Shown: one piece after another, positions 26,218-35,759 of the stretch
Numbering within the stretch: position 1 is the first letter of the stretch
How the letters are laid out: every line of letters begins with the position of its first letter
Assembly (NCBI GenBank): GCA_025458125.1
Contig: JALOTA010000022.1
Location: 1-56,293, forward strand
Direction: 5' to 3'
DNA: 56,293 nt
Source of the DNA: Hyphomicrobium sp.
GTDB taxonomy: Bacteria > Pseudomonadota > Alphaproteobacteria > Rhizobiales > Hyphomicrobiaceae
Notes under the pieces: generated by a model
The model's input: only the letters and a program-made list of their open reading frames with translations
Database searches by the model: none
What the model was told of the DNA's origin: nothing
Made by a program: the position numbers and the translations under genes

Positions 26218-27123
26218 ATGATCGAAAAACTCGAATTGCTCCTGGCACTTTCGCGGGAACGCCACTTCGGCCGCGCGGCGGAAGCGTGTGGCATCAGCCA
26301 GCCGACCTTGTCATCGGCCGTGAAAAGCCTCGAGGATCAACTTGGCGTTCTGATCGTCGAGCGCGGTTCGCGTTTCCGCGGCTTCACGCCCGAAGGCGAA
26401 CGGGTACTCGATTGGGCCCGCCGGATCGTATCCGACGCTCGAACGATGCGTCAGGAAATCGACGGATTGAAGCGTGGCCTCACGGGCACGCTGAAGCTCG
26501 GTGTCATCCCCACCGCACTCCCGTTCGTCCCCGACATGACGCTGCCATTCATGGCCAAGCATACGGAATTGCATCTGTCGATCGTCTCGATGTCGACGGG
26601 TGCGATCCTGTCCGGCCTGGACAATCTCGAGATCGATATCGGCATCACTTATATCGGAACCGAACTCGTCCAGCGCTTCCAGACCGTTCCGCTCTACGCC
26701 GAGCACTATGCCCTGCTGGTCGCGCCCGGTCACACGCTCGCGAAACGCACTCATATCTCCTGGGCGGAAGCCGGATTGCTGCCGCTTTGCCTGCTGACCG
26801 GCGACATGCAGAACCGTCGCATCATCGACCGCCATCTATCCGACGCGGGCGTCGAAAAACCACCGATGCTGGAGTCCAACTCGATGACCATGCTGCATGT
26901 TCATGTCCGCTCTGGTCTGTTCGCAACGATCGCGGCGCTCGGAAAGGGCGACCGCTTCGAGCCTCCCATGGAGCTGGTGGCCATTCCGATCGTGGAACCG
27001 GCGGTGACACACGAAATCGGCCTTGTTCTGAAAGCCCGCGAACCTCACCCGCCCCACGTCTCGGCTTTCCTCACGATGGCGCGAAAAATCGTGCAACCGG
27101 CTGTCACGGCATCGCGCGTCTGA
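26218..27123 (+). CDS. LysR-family transcriptional regulator
   Basis: A 301-residue regulator with an N-terminal winged helix (LELLLALSRERHFGRAAEACGISQPTLSSAVKSLE, residues 5-39) and a C-terminal effector-binding domain from about residue 90. The wording of the helix region and LKLGVIPTALPFVPDMT resemble the LysR regulators found beside NAD-dependent formate dehydrogenase operons in methylotrophic alphaproteobacteria, but no fdh genes are in view. The 113-base gap to the divergent idi gene would hold its operator. The effector is unknown. Confidence 0.9.
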   Translation: MIEKLELLLALSRERHFGRAAEACGISQPTLSSAVKSLEDQLGVLIVERGSRFRGFTPEGERVLDWARRIVSDARTMRQEIDGLKRGLTGTLKLGVIPTALPFVPDMTLPFMAKHTELHLSIVSMSTGAILSGLDNLEIDIGITYIGTELVQRFQTVPLYAEHYALLVAPGHTLAKRTHISWAEAGLLPLCLLTGDMQNRRIIDRHLSDAGVEKPPMLESNSMTMLHVHVRSGLFATIAALGKGDRFEPPMELVAIPIVEPAVTHEIGLVLKAREPHPPHVSAFLTMARKIVQPAVTASRV

Positions 27124-27221
27124 CCTCCGCGAAGCGCGTCGCGCCAGCCCCGGGACTGGTTCGCAGCATTTCGATGTCGTAGAGTTACGGCTGTAAATTC
27201 CAACGGAGCCCTGCGCGATCA

Positions 27222-27689
27222 ATGCCACCGTCCGACATGCCCGAATGGACTGCGAGGCAACGGCGGAGCGTCGAACTGATCGCGAAGAGTTTTCGGCGTC
27301 TGACGGGCAAGCCGCTCGTCTGTGCCGAAAATGATAGCGCCGAGGCGCTCTGGGCCGCAGATTGCGCCATTGTCGCGCACGGGACGCAAGCTGATCCCGT
27401 CTTTTTCTTCGGCAACAGAACCGCGCTGCGCCTCTTCGAAATGACGTTCGACGCCTTCACGTGCCTGCCCTCGCGGCTCTCCGCCGAGCCGATGCTCCGC
27501 GACGAACGCCAGCGCCTTCTGGACCGCGTGACCCGCTCCGGCATCATCGACGACTATGCCGGCGTGCGGATCTCCGCATCGGGCCGGCGCTTTCGTATCG
27601 TGAACGCTTCCGTCTGGAATCTCACGGACGACGACGGACGGCCCGCAGGGCAGGCCGCCGCCTTCTCCGATTGGACGCCTCTGTCCTGA
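27222..27689 (+). CDS. MEKHLA domain-containing protein
   Basis: A 155-residue PAS-like protein. The MEKHLA domain covers most of it: HGTQADPVFFFGNRTALRLFEM, split as HGTQADPVFFFGN and ALRLFEM, then LPSRLSAEPMLRDER, IIDDYAGVRIS and VWNLTDDDG. The domain is related to PAS and probably senses a small ligand; no function is proven for the stand-alone form. It ends two bases before the stop of the convergent HlyD gene. The start could also be ATG 27237. Confidence 0.85.
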   Translation: MPPSDMPEWTARQRRSVELIAKSFRRLTGKPLVCAENDSAEALWAADCAIVAHGTQADPVFFFGNRTALRLFEMTFDAFTCLPSRLSAEPMLRDERQRLLDRVTRSGIIDDYAGVRISASGRRFRIVNASVWNLTDDDGRPAGQAAAFSDWTPLS

Positions 27690-27691
27690 CG

Positions 27692-28801
27692 CTACCTGCC
27701 AGGCACCGGGTTCGTGGCCGTCGGAGAGGAACTTTTCTCATCCTCGTCCGACGTGCTGCCCGGCAGCGGCGGCCGCGCTGCCGACTCTCCACCCGGCGTG
27801 AGCGGCGGCGTCGCCGGCGGCAGATCGTTCACAAGCCGCCAGATCTCGAACCACAGCGGAACTTGGTTCATCTGCACCCATCCGCGGGTACGTACGCCTT
27901 GCCGCAGCAGTTCCGGCGCCGGCCATACCGCACCATCCTTGCGTTTGACGATGACGCGGAAACGGCCGCGCCCGTCGTCCGACGGATCGATCAGCTTGAC
28001 CGTTCCAAGGAAGGTGCCAGTGGACAATTGCGGCAGTCCCGAAAACTGCAGAATCGGCCAGCCCTCGAACTGCAGGCGAACATCCTGACCGACACGAATG
28101 AATGGCAGGTCCAGACCGTTGACAAAGAGTTCAACCGTCCGCTCGTCCGTTTCGGGAACGACATACGCGATCGCCACGCCGGACTTCAAAAGACCACTGT
28201 TCTCGCCCGCGAGAATGCTTTGCACGACGCCCGCCCGCGGGGACCGGATATCGAGCGTCATCTGCCGCGCGATCTGCGTGTCGAGCCGCGCTAGCCGCCC
28301 TTCCGCATCGGCCAGATCCTTCTGTGCACGGGCTTCGGCTATGCGAGCCTGCTCGACGTTGAAATCCGTCGAGAACTCCTTTTTGAGCAACTCCTTCTGC
28401 CGGTCGCGGTTGCGGCTGGAGAGTTGCACGCTCAGTTCCAGCGCCTCGATCTCCTTCACCAGCGCAACGCGCTCACGCTTGAGCCGTTCGATGATCTCCG
28501 GGTCGTTGTCCGCCATGCGCGCGAGCAGGTCGCCTTCGCGCACCTTGTCACCCTCGCGCACGTACCATTTGTCGATGCGGCCATCGAGATTGGCGGTGAT
28601 GATCTGCAGACGCTCGGCCGGGTCGAACGCGATCACGCGGCCATCCCCGACAGCCGTTTGTTGCCAGGGGATGAGAAGCACCGCCGTGGCGATCAGCGCG
28701 AAAACAACGAGGATCAGGATGGCCGAGCGACGCAGCACACGCGGTAGGCCCAGCATGCGATAAGCTGTCGATTCCGAGAGGAGTTGCGGCATACCCTTCA
28801 T
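27692..28801 (-). CDS. HlyD-family periplasmic adaptor (membrane fusion) protein
   Basis: A 369-residue adaptor of an export system. A short cytoplasmic start and one span (ILILVVFALIATAVLLIPW, about 28-46) lead to the split biotinyl-lipoyl domain (NLDGRIDKWYVREGDKVREGD), a coiled-coil hairpin around residues 110-180, and a beta-barrel domain (SPRAGVVQSILAGENSGL and on). The tail is Pro-rich. ATG 28801 overlaps the upstream ABC exporter stop as ATGA, so the pair is translationally coupled. No TolC-type outer membrane gene is nearby. Confidence 0.9.
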   Translation of the reverse strand: MKGMPQLLSESTAYRMLGLPRVLRRSAILILVVFALIATAVLLIPWQQTAVGDGRVIAFDPAERLQIITANLDGRIDKWYVREGDKVREGDLLARMADNDPEIIERLKRERVALVKEIEALELSVQLSSRNRDRQKELLKKEFSTDFNVEQARIAEARAQKDLADAEGRLARLDTQIARQMTLDIRSPRAGVVQSILAGENSGLLKSGVAIAYVVPETDERTVELFVNGLDLPFIRVGQDVRLQFEGWPILQFSGLPQLSTGTFLGTVKLIDPSDDGRGRFRVIVKRKDGAVWPAPELLRQGVRTRGWVQMNQVPLWFEIWRLVNDLPPATPPLTPGGESAARPPLPGSTSDEDEKSSSPTATNPVPGR

Positions 28802-30420
28802 GCTCCCGCCTCCCCGACGCTAACGATGCGTGTGACGAGCGGATCGATCGCAGTGTCGAACGCGTTGAGGATCAGGATGCGATCCGGAAAGCGCTTCTTG
28901 AACTCGGTCACGAAAGCGACCTGATCGTCCAGTTCCATCAGGTTGAAAAACATATCAATGAGCACCACCGGCCTCTTGCTCATGAAAACGCGCGCAGCAG
29001 CATACCGGGCCCGATCGGATATACTCATCTCGTTGTCGTCGATCATCTGATCTGCCCGCACGCGCTCGTGTGGCCGGATCAGCGGCACATCGAGGACCGA
29101 CTGCCGCGCCTCACCCATCGTATCGGCGTCGCTCAGAAGTGAAAGGTTTTCAGCAAGCGGCATGCGCAAGACCGCCGGTCGTGCCAGATACAGCATCAAA
29201 TCGGCATTCTGGCGCCGATCGACTGGCGTGGAACTGTCCCACCCGACCCGGACGGCATCGTCCCTGTCGGAAGCCGCAATATCACGCAAAAGCACACTGC
29301 AATTGCGCCGCGAAGGTCCGCGCAGCACGATCACGTCTCCGCCTCGCGCCACCAGCGGCTCCGCCAGCATGGGCGAGGTCAAGGTCAGACCGCCGATGAC
29401 CGGCAGCGGCGAAGCAGGCAGATCTTTCAAGGCATCATCGCCCTGGATTTCGGTCAGTTCGCCCACCTTCCAGGCCGCAACCACGCCCTCGTAGAAGTTG
29501 TCGAGGTAGAAATAGAAGCGGGTCAGGGCGCTCATATTCGCAAGAAGAATGATCTCAGCCGCCACCAGCTGCCCGAGGTTCAACTGACCGCGCACGACCA
29601 GCCAACCGCCGATCCCGAAGAAGGCCGCGCTGGCGATGGCTTGGATGAAGAAGAGCCCCCCGCTCTGCCACAACAGGACGCGCAGATAGTCGAAGTAACT
29701 GCGCACATAGCGCAGGGACAATTCGTCCATCCGCTCCTGGATGATGCGGTTCGCACGTGTCTGGCGCAAAAGCGACCTGTTCTCCGCAACCTGGGAAATC
29801 CAATAGGCGACGCTGTATTTTTCATTGGACCGGGCATAGCTGCGAATGACACCCCGTTTTGCCAGTCCTGCAATCACCAGGATACAGAGCAGCGTGACGA
29901 TAATGCCGAAGGCAAAGAAAAGCGGATGATAGAGCGCCAGGATGACGATACCGACGACGCTCAGAACGAGTACGCCGAGACCCTCCGATGCCAGGAGGCC
30001 GAACGCCACCTGAAACGTCATCACGTCGAAGAACCTGTTGGCTATTTCCCGATCATCGAACTCATAGGCTCGCGACGGGTGATCGAGAAGAGATTGGGTG
30101 CCCTTGAGAGCCGACCGCACGAACAGCCGCTTCGCGATCAGCGCCGCCACGCGAATCTGAAACAACCGGATGAACGCGCCGAGCACCAGGATGCCGAGAA
30201 CGATCAGCGAGAGGGCCACGATCGGCGGCGCCGATCCCGTGAAGGCGGCCTGATTGACGAGAACCTGCGACGCAAACGGCACGGCGGCGGCAACGACGCC
30301 AAGCGCAAGAGTGTAGACGAGGAGGATGAATACCTCGCGGCCGTCGAACTCCACCATCCGCCAGACCGGCGTCATCAACTGCCGCCAGGAGAGACCGCTT
30401 TCGATCTTCGGAGTTTTCAT
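28798..30420 (-). CDS. ABC exporter (fused membrane/nucleotide-binding domains) with degenerate ATPase motifs
   Basis: A 540-residue type I ABC exporter half-transporter. The membrane domain has the usual six spans (about 25-320). The C-terminal 190 residues align in position and length with a nucleotide-binding domain, yet every catalytic motif is altered. Walker A reads RGPSRRNCSVLL (367-378) with no GKS/T. The signature position is MSISDRARYAAARV (465-478). Walker B is VVLIDMFF with Met490 in place of the catalytic Glu. The H-loop region reads ILILNAFDTA. ATP hydrolysis by this chain is very unlikely. It may pair with an active subunit encoded elsewhere or move substrate without ATP. ATG 30420 is chosen for its normal N-terminus. 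Confidence 0.88.
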   Translation of the reverse strand: MKTPKIESGLSWRQLMTPVWRMVEFDGREVFILLVYTLALGVVAAAVPFASQVLVNQAAFTGSAPPIVALSLIVLGILVLGAFIRLFQIRVAALIAKRLFVRSALKGTQSLLDHPSRAYEFDDREIANRFFDVMTFQVAFGLLASEGLGVLVLSVVGIVILALYHPLFFAFGIIVTLLCILVIAGLAKRGVIRSYARSNEKYSVAYWISQVAENRSLLRQTRANRIIQERMDELSLRYVRSYFDYLRVLLWQSGGLFFIQAIASAAFFGIGGWLVVRGQLNLGQLVAAEIILLANMSALTRFYFYLDNFYEGVVAAWKVGELTEIQGDDALKDLPASPLPVIGGLTLTSPMLAEPLVARGGDVIVLRGPSRRNCSVLLRDIAASDRDDAVRVGWDSSTPVDRRQNADLMLYLARPAVLRMPLAENLSLLSDADTMGEARQSVLDVPLIRPHERVRADQMIDDNEMSISDRARYAAARVFMSKRPVVLIDMFFNLMELDDQVAFVTEFKKRFPDRILILNAFDTAIDPLVTRIVSVGEAGA

Positions 30421-30515
30421 GGATGAGTAAATCTCAGGGGTTTCCCCAGGGGGCCGCCATGCACAAACACGCAAACGCCGTCCTGCGTCCGTTCCACTGG
30501 TAGGCTGCTGTCAAT

Positions 30516-30761
30516 TCAAACGTCGCCCAGCCCGGACTCGATGACCGAACGCGCGTCTGGGCCGGTCAATGTGCAGCAATTAAGTCGCCGACGTGACGAT
30601 TCAACCCTTGATGTCCGCGAAAGCGACGGATGCGACACCTGAGCCGTGGTTGCATCTGCGGATGGCGAAAAATTCCCCGCAACGACCAAATGATAGCCAT
30701 TCAAAACGATGATCACCAAGATGCCGAAAGGCACAAAGCCTATCGCCCAAGCCTTGTTCAA
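30516..30761 (-). CDS. Possible small membrane protein (81 aa), weak
   Basis: A minus-strand frame from TTG 30761 whose product starts with one strong membrane span (GFVPFGILVIIVLNGYHLV), followed by a Ser/Arg-rich tail. No ribosome site precedes the TTG, and the tail looks like random translation. If real, it would be the first gene before the ABC exporter. I list it only because the hydrophobic segment is unusual for a chance frame. Confidence 0.22.
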   Translation of the reverse strand: MNKAWAIGFVPFGILVIIVLNGYHLVVAGNFSPSADATTAQVSHPSLSRTSRVESSRRRLNCCTLTGPDARSVIESGLGDV

Positions 30762-30851
30762 ACGCCAATGCGAGAAGTCTCAAACCGCAATCCCAAGACG
30801 ACCAGATGTTATGCGGCGGCCGTGGCGAGACATTCCAGTTTACGAAACGCG

Positions 30852-30863
30852 CGCTCCGGACCA
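30852..30863 (+). repeat. Inverted near-copy of the tRNA-Pro 3' end
   Basis: CGCTCCGGACCA at 30852-30863 is the inverse of TGGTCGGAGCG at 30908-30918, the 3' acceptor end of the tRNA with its CCA, apart from one extra base. In the tRNA precursor the two could pair. It may be chance, an RNA-processing structure, or a relic of an insertion event. Confidence 0.4.
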
Positions 30864-30907
30864 TGTGCCGATCCGGCGGGCGAGATATGCGATCTTTTTG
30901 GAATGAT

Positions 30908-30985
30908 TGGTCGGAGCGAGAGGATTTGAACCTCCGACCCCCAGTCCCCCAGACTGGTGCGCTAACCAGGCTGCGCTACGCTCCG
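30908..30985 (-). tRNA. tRNA-Pro, anticodon GGG
   Basis: A 78-base tRNA with encoded CCA on the minus strand. The acceptor CGGAGCG (30985-30979) pairs with CGCTCCG before A and CCA. The D arm is GCGCAGCCTGGTTAGCGC, the anticodon stem CCAGT/ACTGG encloses the loop CTGGGGG with anticodon GGG, and the T arm carries GGTTCAAATCC. The 5' end overlaps the last ten bases of the phosphopantetheinyl transferase gene. Confidence 0.95.
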
Positions 30986-31707
30986 ATGCGGCCCCTTTTG
31001 GCCGGGACGGCGCGCAGCTGCGGCCGGCGGTAACCGCGCGGTACGGCGACGGCGCCCCAGAGCCCCGGCCCCGCATCGACATCGAACACCACGAGCGCAG
31101 GACCGCCCGCCTCTTTCGAAACGGAAGACGCGCCGGTCTCGCGACCCCAGATACCGAAATGCGTCAAGGTCCGGCCGATGCCCCGCCCCTCCGCCTTGCC
31201 CCAGGCTTCGAGCCGCACCCAGGCCTGGAGTATACGCGCCTCGTCGTCGGCCGGAAGTTCGGCGCCACCGGCCGCGCGGATCGCCGCCTCCGCAATCATG
31301 GCGCGGCGCCGGTCATCCAGTCGCACGCTGCGCCTCTGCTCGAGATCGACACCGATCGATCCGGCCGAACAAACTCCAATCAGGGCAAAACCACCCGTTT
31401 CCAGCGAACCCGTATGGGAAAGATTGAAATCACCCGGCAATCCCGGAATGTTAGGCTTGCCGTGCGGTCCGGCTGTAAATGGAACTCCGGCGAAGGAACG
31501 CCCGAACGTCCGGGCAATCAAACGACGCAGCAGCTGCCGTGCAGCGTGCCGGAACGGATCGAACGCGGCCAATTCAGCCGCGGGATAGAGTGGATCGCAC
31601 GCTTCCAGTTCGGCCAGGACCTCGGCCAGAGTGTCAAGCCGCGCGAGCCAGACTTCGGCCGCGTCGGCAACCGGCGCCGGGCCCGATTGCGCTGGAAGAT
31701 CACCCAC
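30976..31707 (-). CDS. 4'-phosphopantetheinyl transferase, Sfp-type
   Basis: A 243-residue enzyme that loads phosphopantetheine onto carrier proteins. Family motifs are [19 protein letters not shown], the metal-binding GVDLEQRR, and [16 protein letters not shown] (the WxxKEA region). The N-terminal [14 protein letters not shown] matches the usual start of the domain. The frame continues upstream to 32097 within merR; I place the start at GTG 31707, which overlaps the merR stop. The stop codon TAG falls on bases 8-10 of tRNA-Pro. It could serve fatty-acid or secondary-metabolite carrier proteins. Confidence 0.85.
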   Translation of the reverse strand: MGDLPAQSGPAPVADAAEVWLARLDTLAEVLAELEACDPLYPAAELAAFDPFRHAARQLLRRLIARTFGRSFAGVPFTAGPHGKPNIPGLPGDFNLSHTGSLETGGFALIGVCSAGSIGVDLEQRRSVRLDDRRRAMIAEAAIRAAGGAELPADDEARILQAWVRLEAWGKAEGRGIGRTLTHFGIWGRETGASSVSKEAGGPALVVFDVDAGPGLWGAVAVPRGYRRPQLRAVPAKRGRIGA

Positions 31708-32215
31708 GGGCCGCGCGCGCGGGCTCGGTCTGCTGCTCCGCCTCACCCAGAAGCAGGCGCCGGCACGCCTGGAGTTCCGCAATAGCCTTCTGCAGAACGA
31801 CACCGATCTGCGCTGGAGTTTCACGGGTTCGTGCCGGCTTGGAATTGGCCGATTTGGCGGGCGCGGAGTGATTTGACCCCGCGAGCGCGGCAGCTGCCGC
31901 GCCATCCGCCTTGCCGCGGCGCGGCTTGGTCTTTTCCGTTGTTGTGATATGCGCGAACGCCTTGACCTGATCGACGCCCTGTTCGCGCAGGATCTTCTGC
32001 ACGCCCTTGATCGTGTAGCCTTCCGCGTGCAGCAGCCTGCGGATTCCCTTGAGCAGTTCCAGATCTTCAGGCCGGTAATAGCGCCGTCCACCACCACGCT
32101 TCATGGGACGGATCTGCGGGAATTTCGCTTCCCAGAAACGCAGCACGTGCTTGGGCACGTCGAGATCCGAGGCCACCTCGCTGATCGTGCGGAATGCTTC
32201 AGCGGCCTTCGCCAT
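31700..32215 (-). CDS. MerR-family transcriptional regulator
   Basis: A 171-residue regulator. The winged helix is at the N-terminus ([28 protein letters not shown], split as [17 protein letters not shown] and LRFWEAKFP) with the [18 protein letters not shown] wing. A Lys/Ala-rich linker and a short C-terminal helix follow, without the cysteines of metal sensors. The same gene follows ihfA in many Hyphomicrobiales. Its target and signal are unknown. It overlaps the phosphopantetheinyl transferase gene by eight bases, so they are cotranscribed. Confidence 0.92.
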   Translation of the reverse strand: MAKAAEAFRTISEVASDLDVPKHVLRFWEAKFPQIRPMKRGGGRRYYRPEDLELLKGIRRLLHAEGYTIKGVQKILREQGVDQVKAFAHITTTEKTKPRRGKADGAAAAALAGSNHSAPAKSANSKPARTRETPAQIGVVLQKAIAELQACRRLLLGEAEQQTEPARAARG

Positions 32216-32428
32216 GGCGACCTTCCCCCCTTATGCAAAACGTCGTGGACCACGTCGCGGATATGATCATACCCCGTGCGGCGGCCTTCGTCCCGTCAGA
32301 TCAAATTGATTTGGATAGGCCCGTGTGGACAACTCATGCGTCCGGGCGGACAACTCGTGTCAATTTCCGGCAGCTGGAGACATCAGGCTCGCACGACAGA
32401 CTTGTCCCAGCGCGGCCGGCATTATTGC

Positions 32429-32746
32429 CTATTCAGCCGCCTTGCGGCGCATGCGCCCGGAATTGATGCGGTCCTTCATGATGTTGCTCGGCCGGAAGAC
32501 GAGAACCTTGCGCGGCGTGATCGGCACTTCCTTGCCGGTCTTCGGGTTGCGCCCGACACGCTGTCCCTTTTGACGAATGCCGAACGATCCAAACGACGAC
32601 AGCTTCACGCTGTCTCCGCGGGCGAGACTTCCTGAAATTTCACTGAGAACCAATTCCACGAGATCCTGCGACTCGTTGCGCGGAAGCCCGACTTTCTTCA
32701 CCACAGCTTCAGCGAGATCTGCTCGCGTCAGAGTTTTACCGGTCAT
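32429..32746 (-). CDS. ihfA: Integration host factor subunit alpha
   Basis: A 105-residue DNA-bending protein that works as a dimer with IHF-beta. It begins [21 protein letters not shown], split as [11 protein letters not shown] and [10 protein letters not shown], and carries the DNA-binding arm [20 protein letters not shown] plus the strand [20 protein letters not shown]. The frame opens at 32824, but ATG 32746 gives the standard IHF-alpha length. A GGGGAGG site lies about 12 bases upstream. IHF assists sigma-54 promoters, which links it functionally to the promoter at 52.8 kb. Confidence 0.95.
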   Translation of the reverse strand: MTGKTLTRADLAEAVVKKVGLPRNESQDLVELVLSEISGSLARGDSVKLSSFGSFGIRQKGQRVGRNPKTGKEVPITPRKVLVFRPSNIMKDRINSGRMRRKAAE

Positions 32747-32922
32747 GGTTGAAACACGCCTCCCCGCAATTTCCTGCACCCTTCTTTTCGTGGTGCAGAG
32801 CAATGCTAGCGGGGCGAGCCGCACCGGTCAACGAGGGTATGAATGCAACATGCTGAAATTAAACAATTATCTGAATAGACCTTACCGCAGTGCAGCAAAA
32901 TAGCCCCCGGCAAGCAGCATTT

Positions 32923-33900
32923 CTACCAGCGGGCGAGCACCGCTCCCCAGGTAAATCCTCCCCCCATGGCCTCCATGAGCACGAGTTTGCCTTCCTTGAC
33001 TTTATGCTCGTCCACCGCCGCTGCGAGCGCCAGCGGGATCGAGGCCGCAGACGTGTTGCCGTGCCTGGAGAGGGTCATCATGATCTTGTCCGGGCTGACG
33101 CCCAGCTTCTTGGCGATGCCGTCGAGGATGCGCGCGTTGGCCTGATGGGGCACATAAAGATCGATCTCGTCGGCGGCATACCCCGTGGCAACCAGCGTCT
33201 CCTCGATCACGCCGGAGATCTTTTGCACGGCATGACGGAAGACCTCCCGGCCATTCATGCGCAGGTGGCCGACCGTCTTCGTCGAACCCGGCCCGCCGTC
33301 GACGTAGAGAAGATCCTCAAACCGGCCGTCCGAGCGGATCGTCGTGGAAAGGATACCCCGGTCGTCTCTGTTGCCGTGCTGCGGCTGGGCTTCCAGAACG
33401 ACTGCGCCCGCGCCGTCTCCGAAGAGAACGCAGGTCGAACGGTCGCTCCAGTCGAGAATGCGGGAGAACGTTTCCGCACCGATCACCAGCGCGCGTACGA
33501 ACTGGCCGCTCTTCAGGAAATTGTCTGCAACCGTCATTGCATAGATGAAACCGGAGCAGACCGCCTGCACGTCGAAGGCGGCACCTTTTGTAATGCCAAG
33601 ACCGTGCTGGATGCGCACGGCCGTTGCCGGAAACGTCTTGTCGGGCGTCGCCGTCGCGCAGATCACGAGGTCGATATCGACGGGATCGATACCGGCACGG
33701 ACGAGGGCCTGGCGCGCAGCGGCGATCCCGAGGTCGGATGTCAGTTCGTCGTCGCCAGCGATGTGCCGCGAACGGATACCCGATCGCTCCACGATCCACT
33801 CGTCGGTCGTATCCACGATCTTGGAAAGGTCGTCGTTGGTGACGACACGCTTGGGCAGATGAGCGCCCACGCCGCGGATAACCGATCGAATGACTGCCAC
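32923..33900 (-). CDS. fabH: Beta-ketoacyl-ACP synthase III
   Basis: A 325-residue condensing enzyme that starts fatty-acid synthesis from acetyl-CoA and malonyl-ACP. The catalytic triad is seen as Cys115 ([11 protein letters not shown]), His in VPHQANARI and Asn in [14 protein letters not shown]. The N-terminus ([18 protein letters not shown]) is typical. It lies 75 bases after plsX and 176 bases before ihfA on the same strand, the usual plsX-fabH-ihfA order. Confidence 0.97.
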   Translation of the reverse strand: MAVIRSVIRGVGAHLPKRVVTNDDLSKIVDTTDEWIVERSGIRSRHIAGDDELTSDLGIAAARQALVRAGIDPVDIDLVICATATPDKTFPATAVRIQHGLGITKGAAFDVQAVCSGFIYAMTVADNFLKSGQFVRALVIGAETFSRILDWSDRSTCVLFGDGAGAVVLEAQPQHGNRDDRGILSTTIRSDGRFEDLLYVDGGPGSTKTVGHLRMNGREVFRHAVQKISGVIEETLVATGYAADEIDLYVPHQANARILDGIAKKLGVSPDKIMMTLSRHGNTSAASIPLALAAAVDEHKVKEGKLVLMEAMGGGFTWGAVLARW

Positions 33901-33975
33901 GCTCGTGCCTCTTGACCGTTTATTGCCCTTCCGAGCCGAGCGGTGCGGAAGGGTTCAAGGAGATGCCCGCCGGGA

Positions 33976-35019
33976 TCAGGTCCCGGACGCAGCCTTGTCC
34001 AGCGTATGATGGAAACCGTCGAGATCGCTCCCGAGGCGCTCCAGGAGACCGCTCTGCGCCATCTCGTAGCCGAGATCGACAGCACTCGCAAAGCCCAGGG
34101 CGTCGATGCCGCCGTGGCTCTTCACCGCTATGCCATTGAGACCGAGGAACGTGCCGCCATTCACGCGGCGCGGGTCCATCTTGTGTTTCAAGACCTTGAA
34201 CCCGCCCCGCGCGAGCATGGCTCCGAGTTTCGACGCCCATGACCGCGTCATTGCGTCTTTCAGATACTGGCCGATCTGCCGCGCCGTACCCTCGGCGGTT
34301 TTCAACGCGACGTTGCCGGCGAACCCTTCCACCACGACCACATCGACCTTGCCCTGGCCGATCTCGTCGCCTTCGATGAAGCCGCGATAGTCGAGCGGGA
34401 GATCAGTACCCTTCAGGATGGCATGGGCTTCCTTGACTTCCTCTCCGCCCTTGATCTCCTCGACCCCGACGTTCAGAAGCCCCACGGTCGGCCGTTCGAC
34501 ATGGAACAACGCCCGCGCCATCGCTGCGCCCATCAGCGCGAACTCGGCCAGCTGCTGACCCGACGCCCCGATATTGGCCCCGACATCCAGCACGATGCAT
34601 TCCGATTTCACCGTCGGCCAGAGCGCCGCGATGGCAGGCCGCTCGATGCCGGCCATCGGCCGCAGAACGAGCCGCGCCATGGCCATCAGCGCACCGGTGT
34701 TGCCGGCCGAAACGGCGGCATGCGCTTCACCCGTCTTCACCGCCTCCAGAGCCATCCACATGCTCGAGCCCTTGCCGCGGCGCAGCGCCTGGCTGGGCTT
34801 GTCATGCATGCTCACGACCAGTGGCGTGTGCACGACGCGCGATTTGGCCTTGAGGGCGGGATGTTCGTCGAGCACCGGCAGCACCTGCGCTTCATCACCG
34901 AAGAAGATGAAGGAAAGCTGCGGGTGCCGCACGAGGGAGATCGCCGCTCCCGGAACGACGACCTGCGGACCATGATCGCCGCCCATGGCGTCGAGCGCCA
35001 ATGTCCGAGGTTCCACCAT
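33976..35019 (-). CDS. plsX: Phosphate acyltransferase PlsX
   Basis: A 347-residue enzyme that makes acyl-phosphate from acyl-ACP, the first step toward phosphatidic acid with PlsY. It starts [19 protein letters not shown] and carries the family blocks [14 protein letters not shown] and [23 protein letters not shown] 35019 is the only reasonable start. The neighbours are DUF177 (167 bases upstream) and fabH. The rpmF gene found at this spot in many bacteria is absent. Confidence 0.97.
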   Translation of the reverse strand: MVEPRTLALDAMGGDHGPQVVVPGAAISLVRHPQLSFIFFGDEAQVLPVLDEHPALKAKSRVVHTPLVVSMHDKPSQALRRGKGSSMWMALEAVKTGEAHAAVSAGNTGALMAMARLVLRPMAGIERPAIAALWPTVKSECIVLDVGANIGASGQQLAEFALMGAAMARALFHVERPTVGLLNVGVEEIKGGEEVKEAHAILKGTDLPLDYRGFIEGDEIGQGKVDVVVVEGFAGNVALKTAEGTARQIGQYLKDAMTRSWASKLGAMLARGGFKVLKHKMDPRRVNGGTFLGLNGIAVKSHGGIDALGFASAVDLGYEMAQSGLLERLGSDLDGFHHTLDKAASGT

Positions 35020-35186
35020 GACGTGAAAATCGCTTTTCTGATCTCAGGGCAAGCCGCTCCGCCAGCGCCACGCGGCCCCTGGTCCCCCTGCCGACGGCGG
35101 ATATTGACCGGGAAAATAGCCCGCGCATCCCCCCTGGCAACCGCTAATTCGGTCGCGCCCGCTCTGATCCCCGGAATTGAGCGGGT

Positions 35187-35717
35187 TCAACTCCGGTCTT
35201 TGAGTTTTCCAAGGACGGCGAACGGGTTGTTTCCGGCCGAGGACTGTTCAGGATCACTCCAGTCGAATTCCGCACCGGGTTTGCGAGGATAAGGGTCGAG
35301 CCCCGCCGACAGGGCTTCATAGACGATCCGCCCGAGTTCGATCACGTCGCCAACCAGGGGCTCAACATCGGCGCCGGATAAGATTTCGAGATCACCCGCA
35401 TCACCGGTGGCGCGGGATGAATCTCGCTTGAAGTCGACACTGAAGCTCTCGGCGACACGGCTGGCGATCGGCTCCAATGTAATCACGCAGGCTTGATTGA
35501 CGGAGGCGTCGATACCGCCTTCAAGACGATACCCGCTGGCAATCGGCGTAATGCTGTACGTCGCTTCCAATGACCCGCAGGAAAGAAGAACGAGGGCTTC
35601 GGCAAGCGAAGCCCGCTCCATGTCCGTCGCTGTCCGCGAGCCCTTCAATCCCCGCTCCGGAATGTCTGCGGCGCCGATCGTCCAGTCGAGCGGCAGTGGT
35701 TCGATATGGTCTGTCAT
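35187..35717 (-). CDS. YceD/DUF177 family protein
   Basis: A 176-residue protein of the YceD family, recognised by the CVITLEPIASRVAESFSVDF block (here with a single Cys; the second metal-type Cys seen in some relatives is missing), the acidic LVGDVIELGRIVYEALSAGLDPYPRKPG segment, and the terminal NPFAVLGKLK. The family has been linked to 23S rRNA maturation and fatty-acid gene expression. It lies just downstream of the cytochrome chaperone gene (42 bases). Confidence 0.9.
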   Translation of the reverse strand: MTDHIEPLPLDWTIGAADIPERGLKGSRTATDMERASLAEALVLLSCGSLEATYSITPIASGYRLEGGIDASVNQACVITLEPIASRVAESFSVDFKRDSSRATGDAGDLEILSGADVEPLVGDVIELGRIVYEALSAGLDPYPRKPGAEFDWSDPEQSSAGNNPFAVLGKLKDRS

Positions 35718-35759
35718 GTCACGTCCGGTCGCAAAATTGAGAACATGCCGTCCGGCCGG

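Larger units (their letters stand above)
30421..30907. other. Intergenic region between the ABC exporter gene and tRNA-Pro
   Basis: About 490 bases. It must hold the promoter of the exporter/adaptor pair on the minus strand, though I see no convincing -35/-10. A weak small frame (30516-30761) and an inverted copy of the tRNA 3' end (30852-30863) are listed separately. Confidence 0.5.

Noticed and set aside
30908-30985. tRNA-Pro as an integration site for a genomic island
   Set aside because: No integrase, phage gene or direct repeat of the tRNA 3' end is visible; only a short inverted copy is present.
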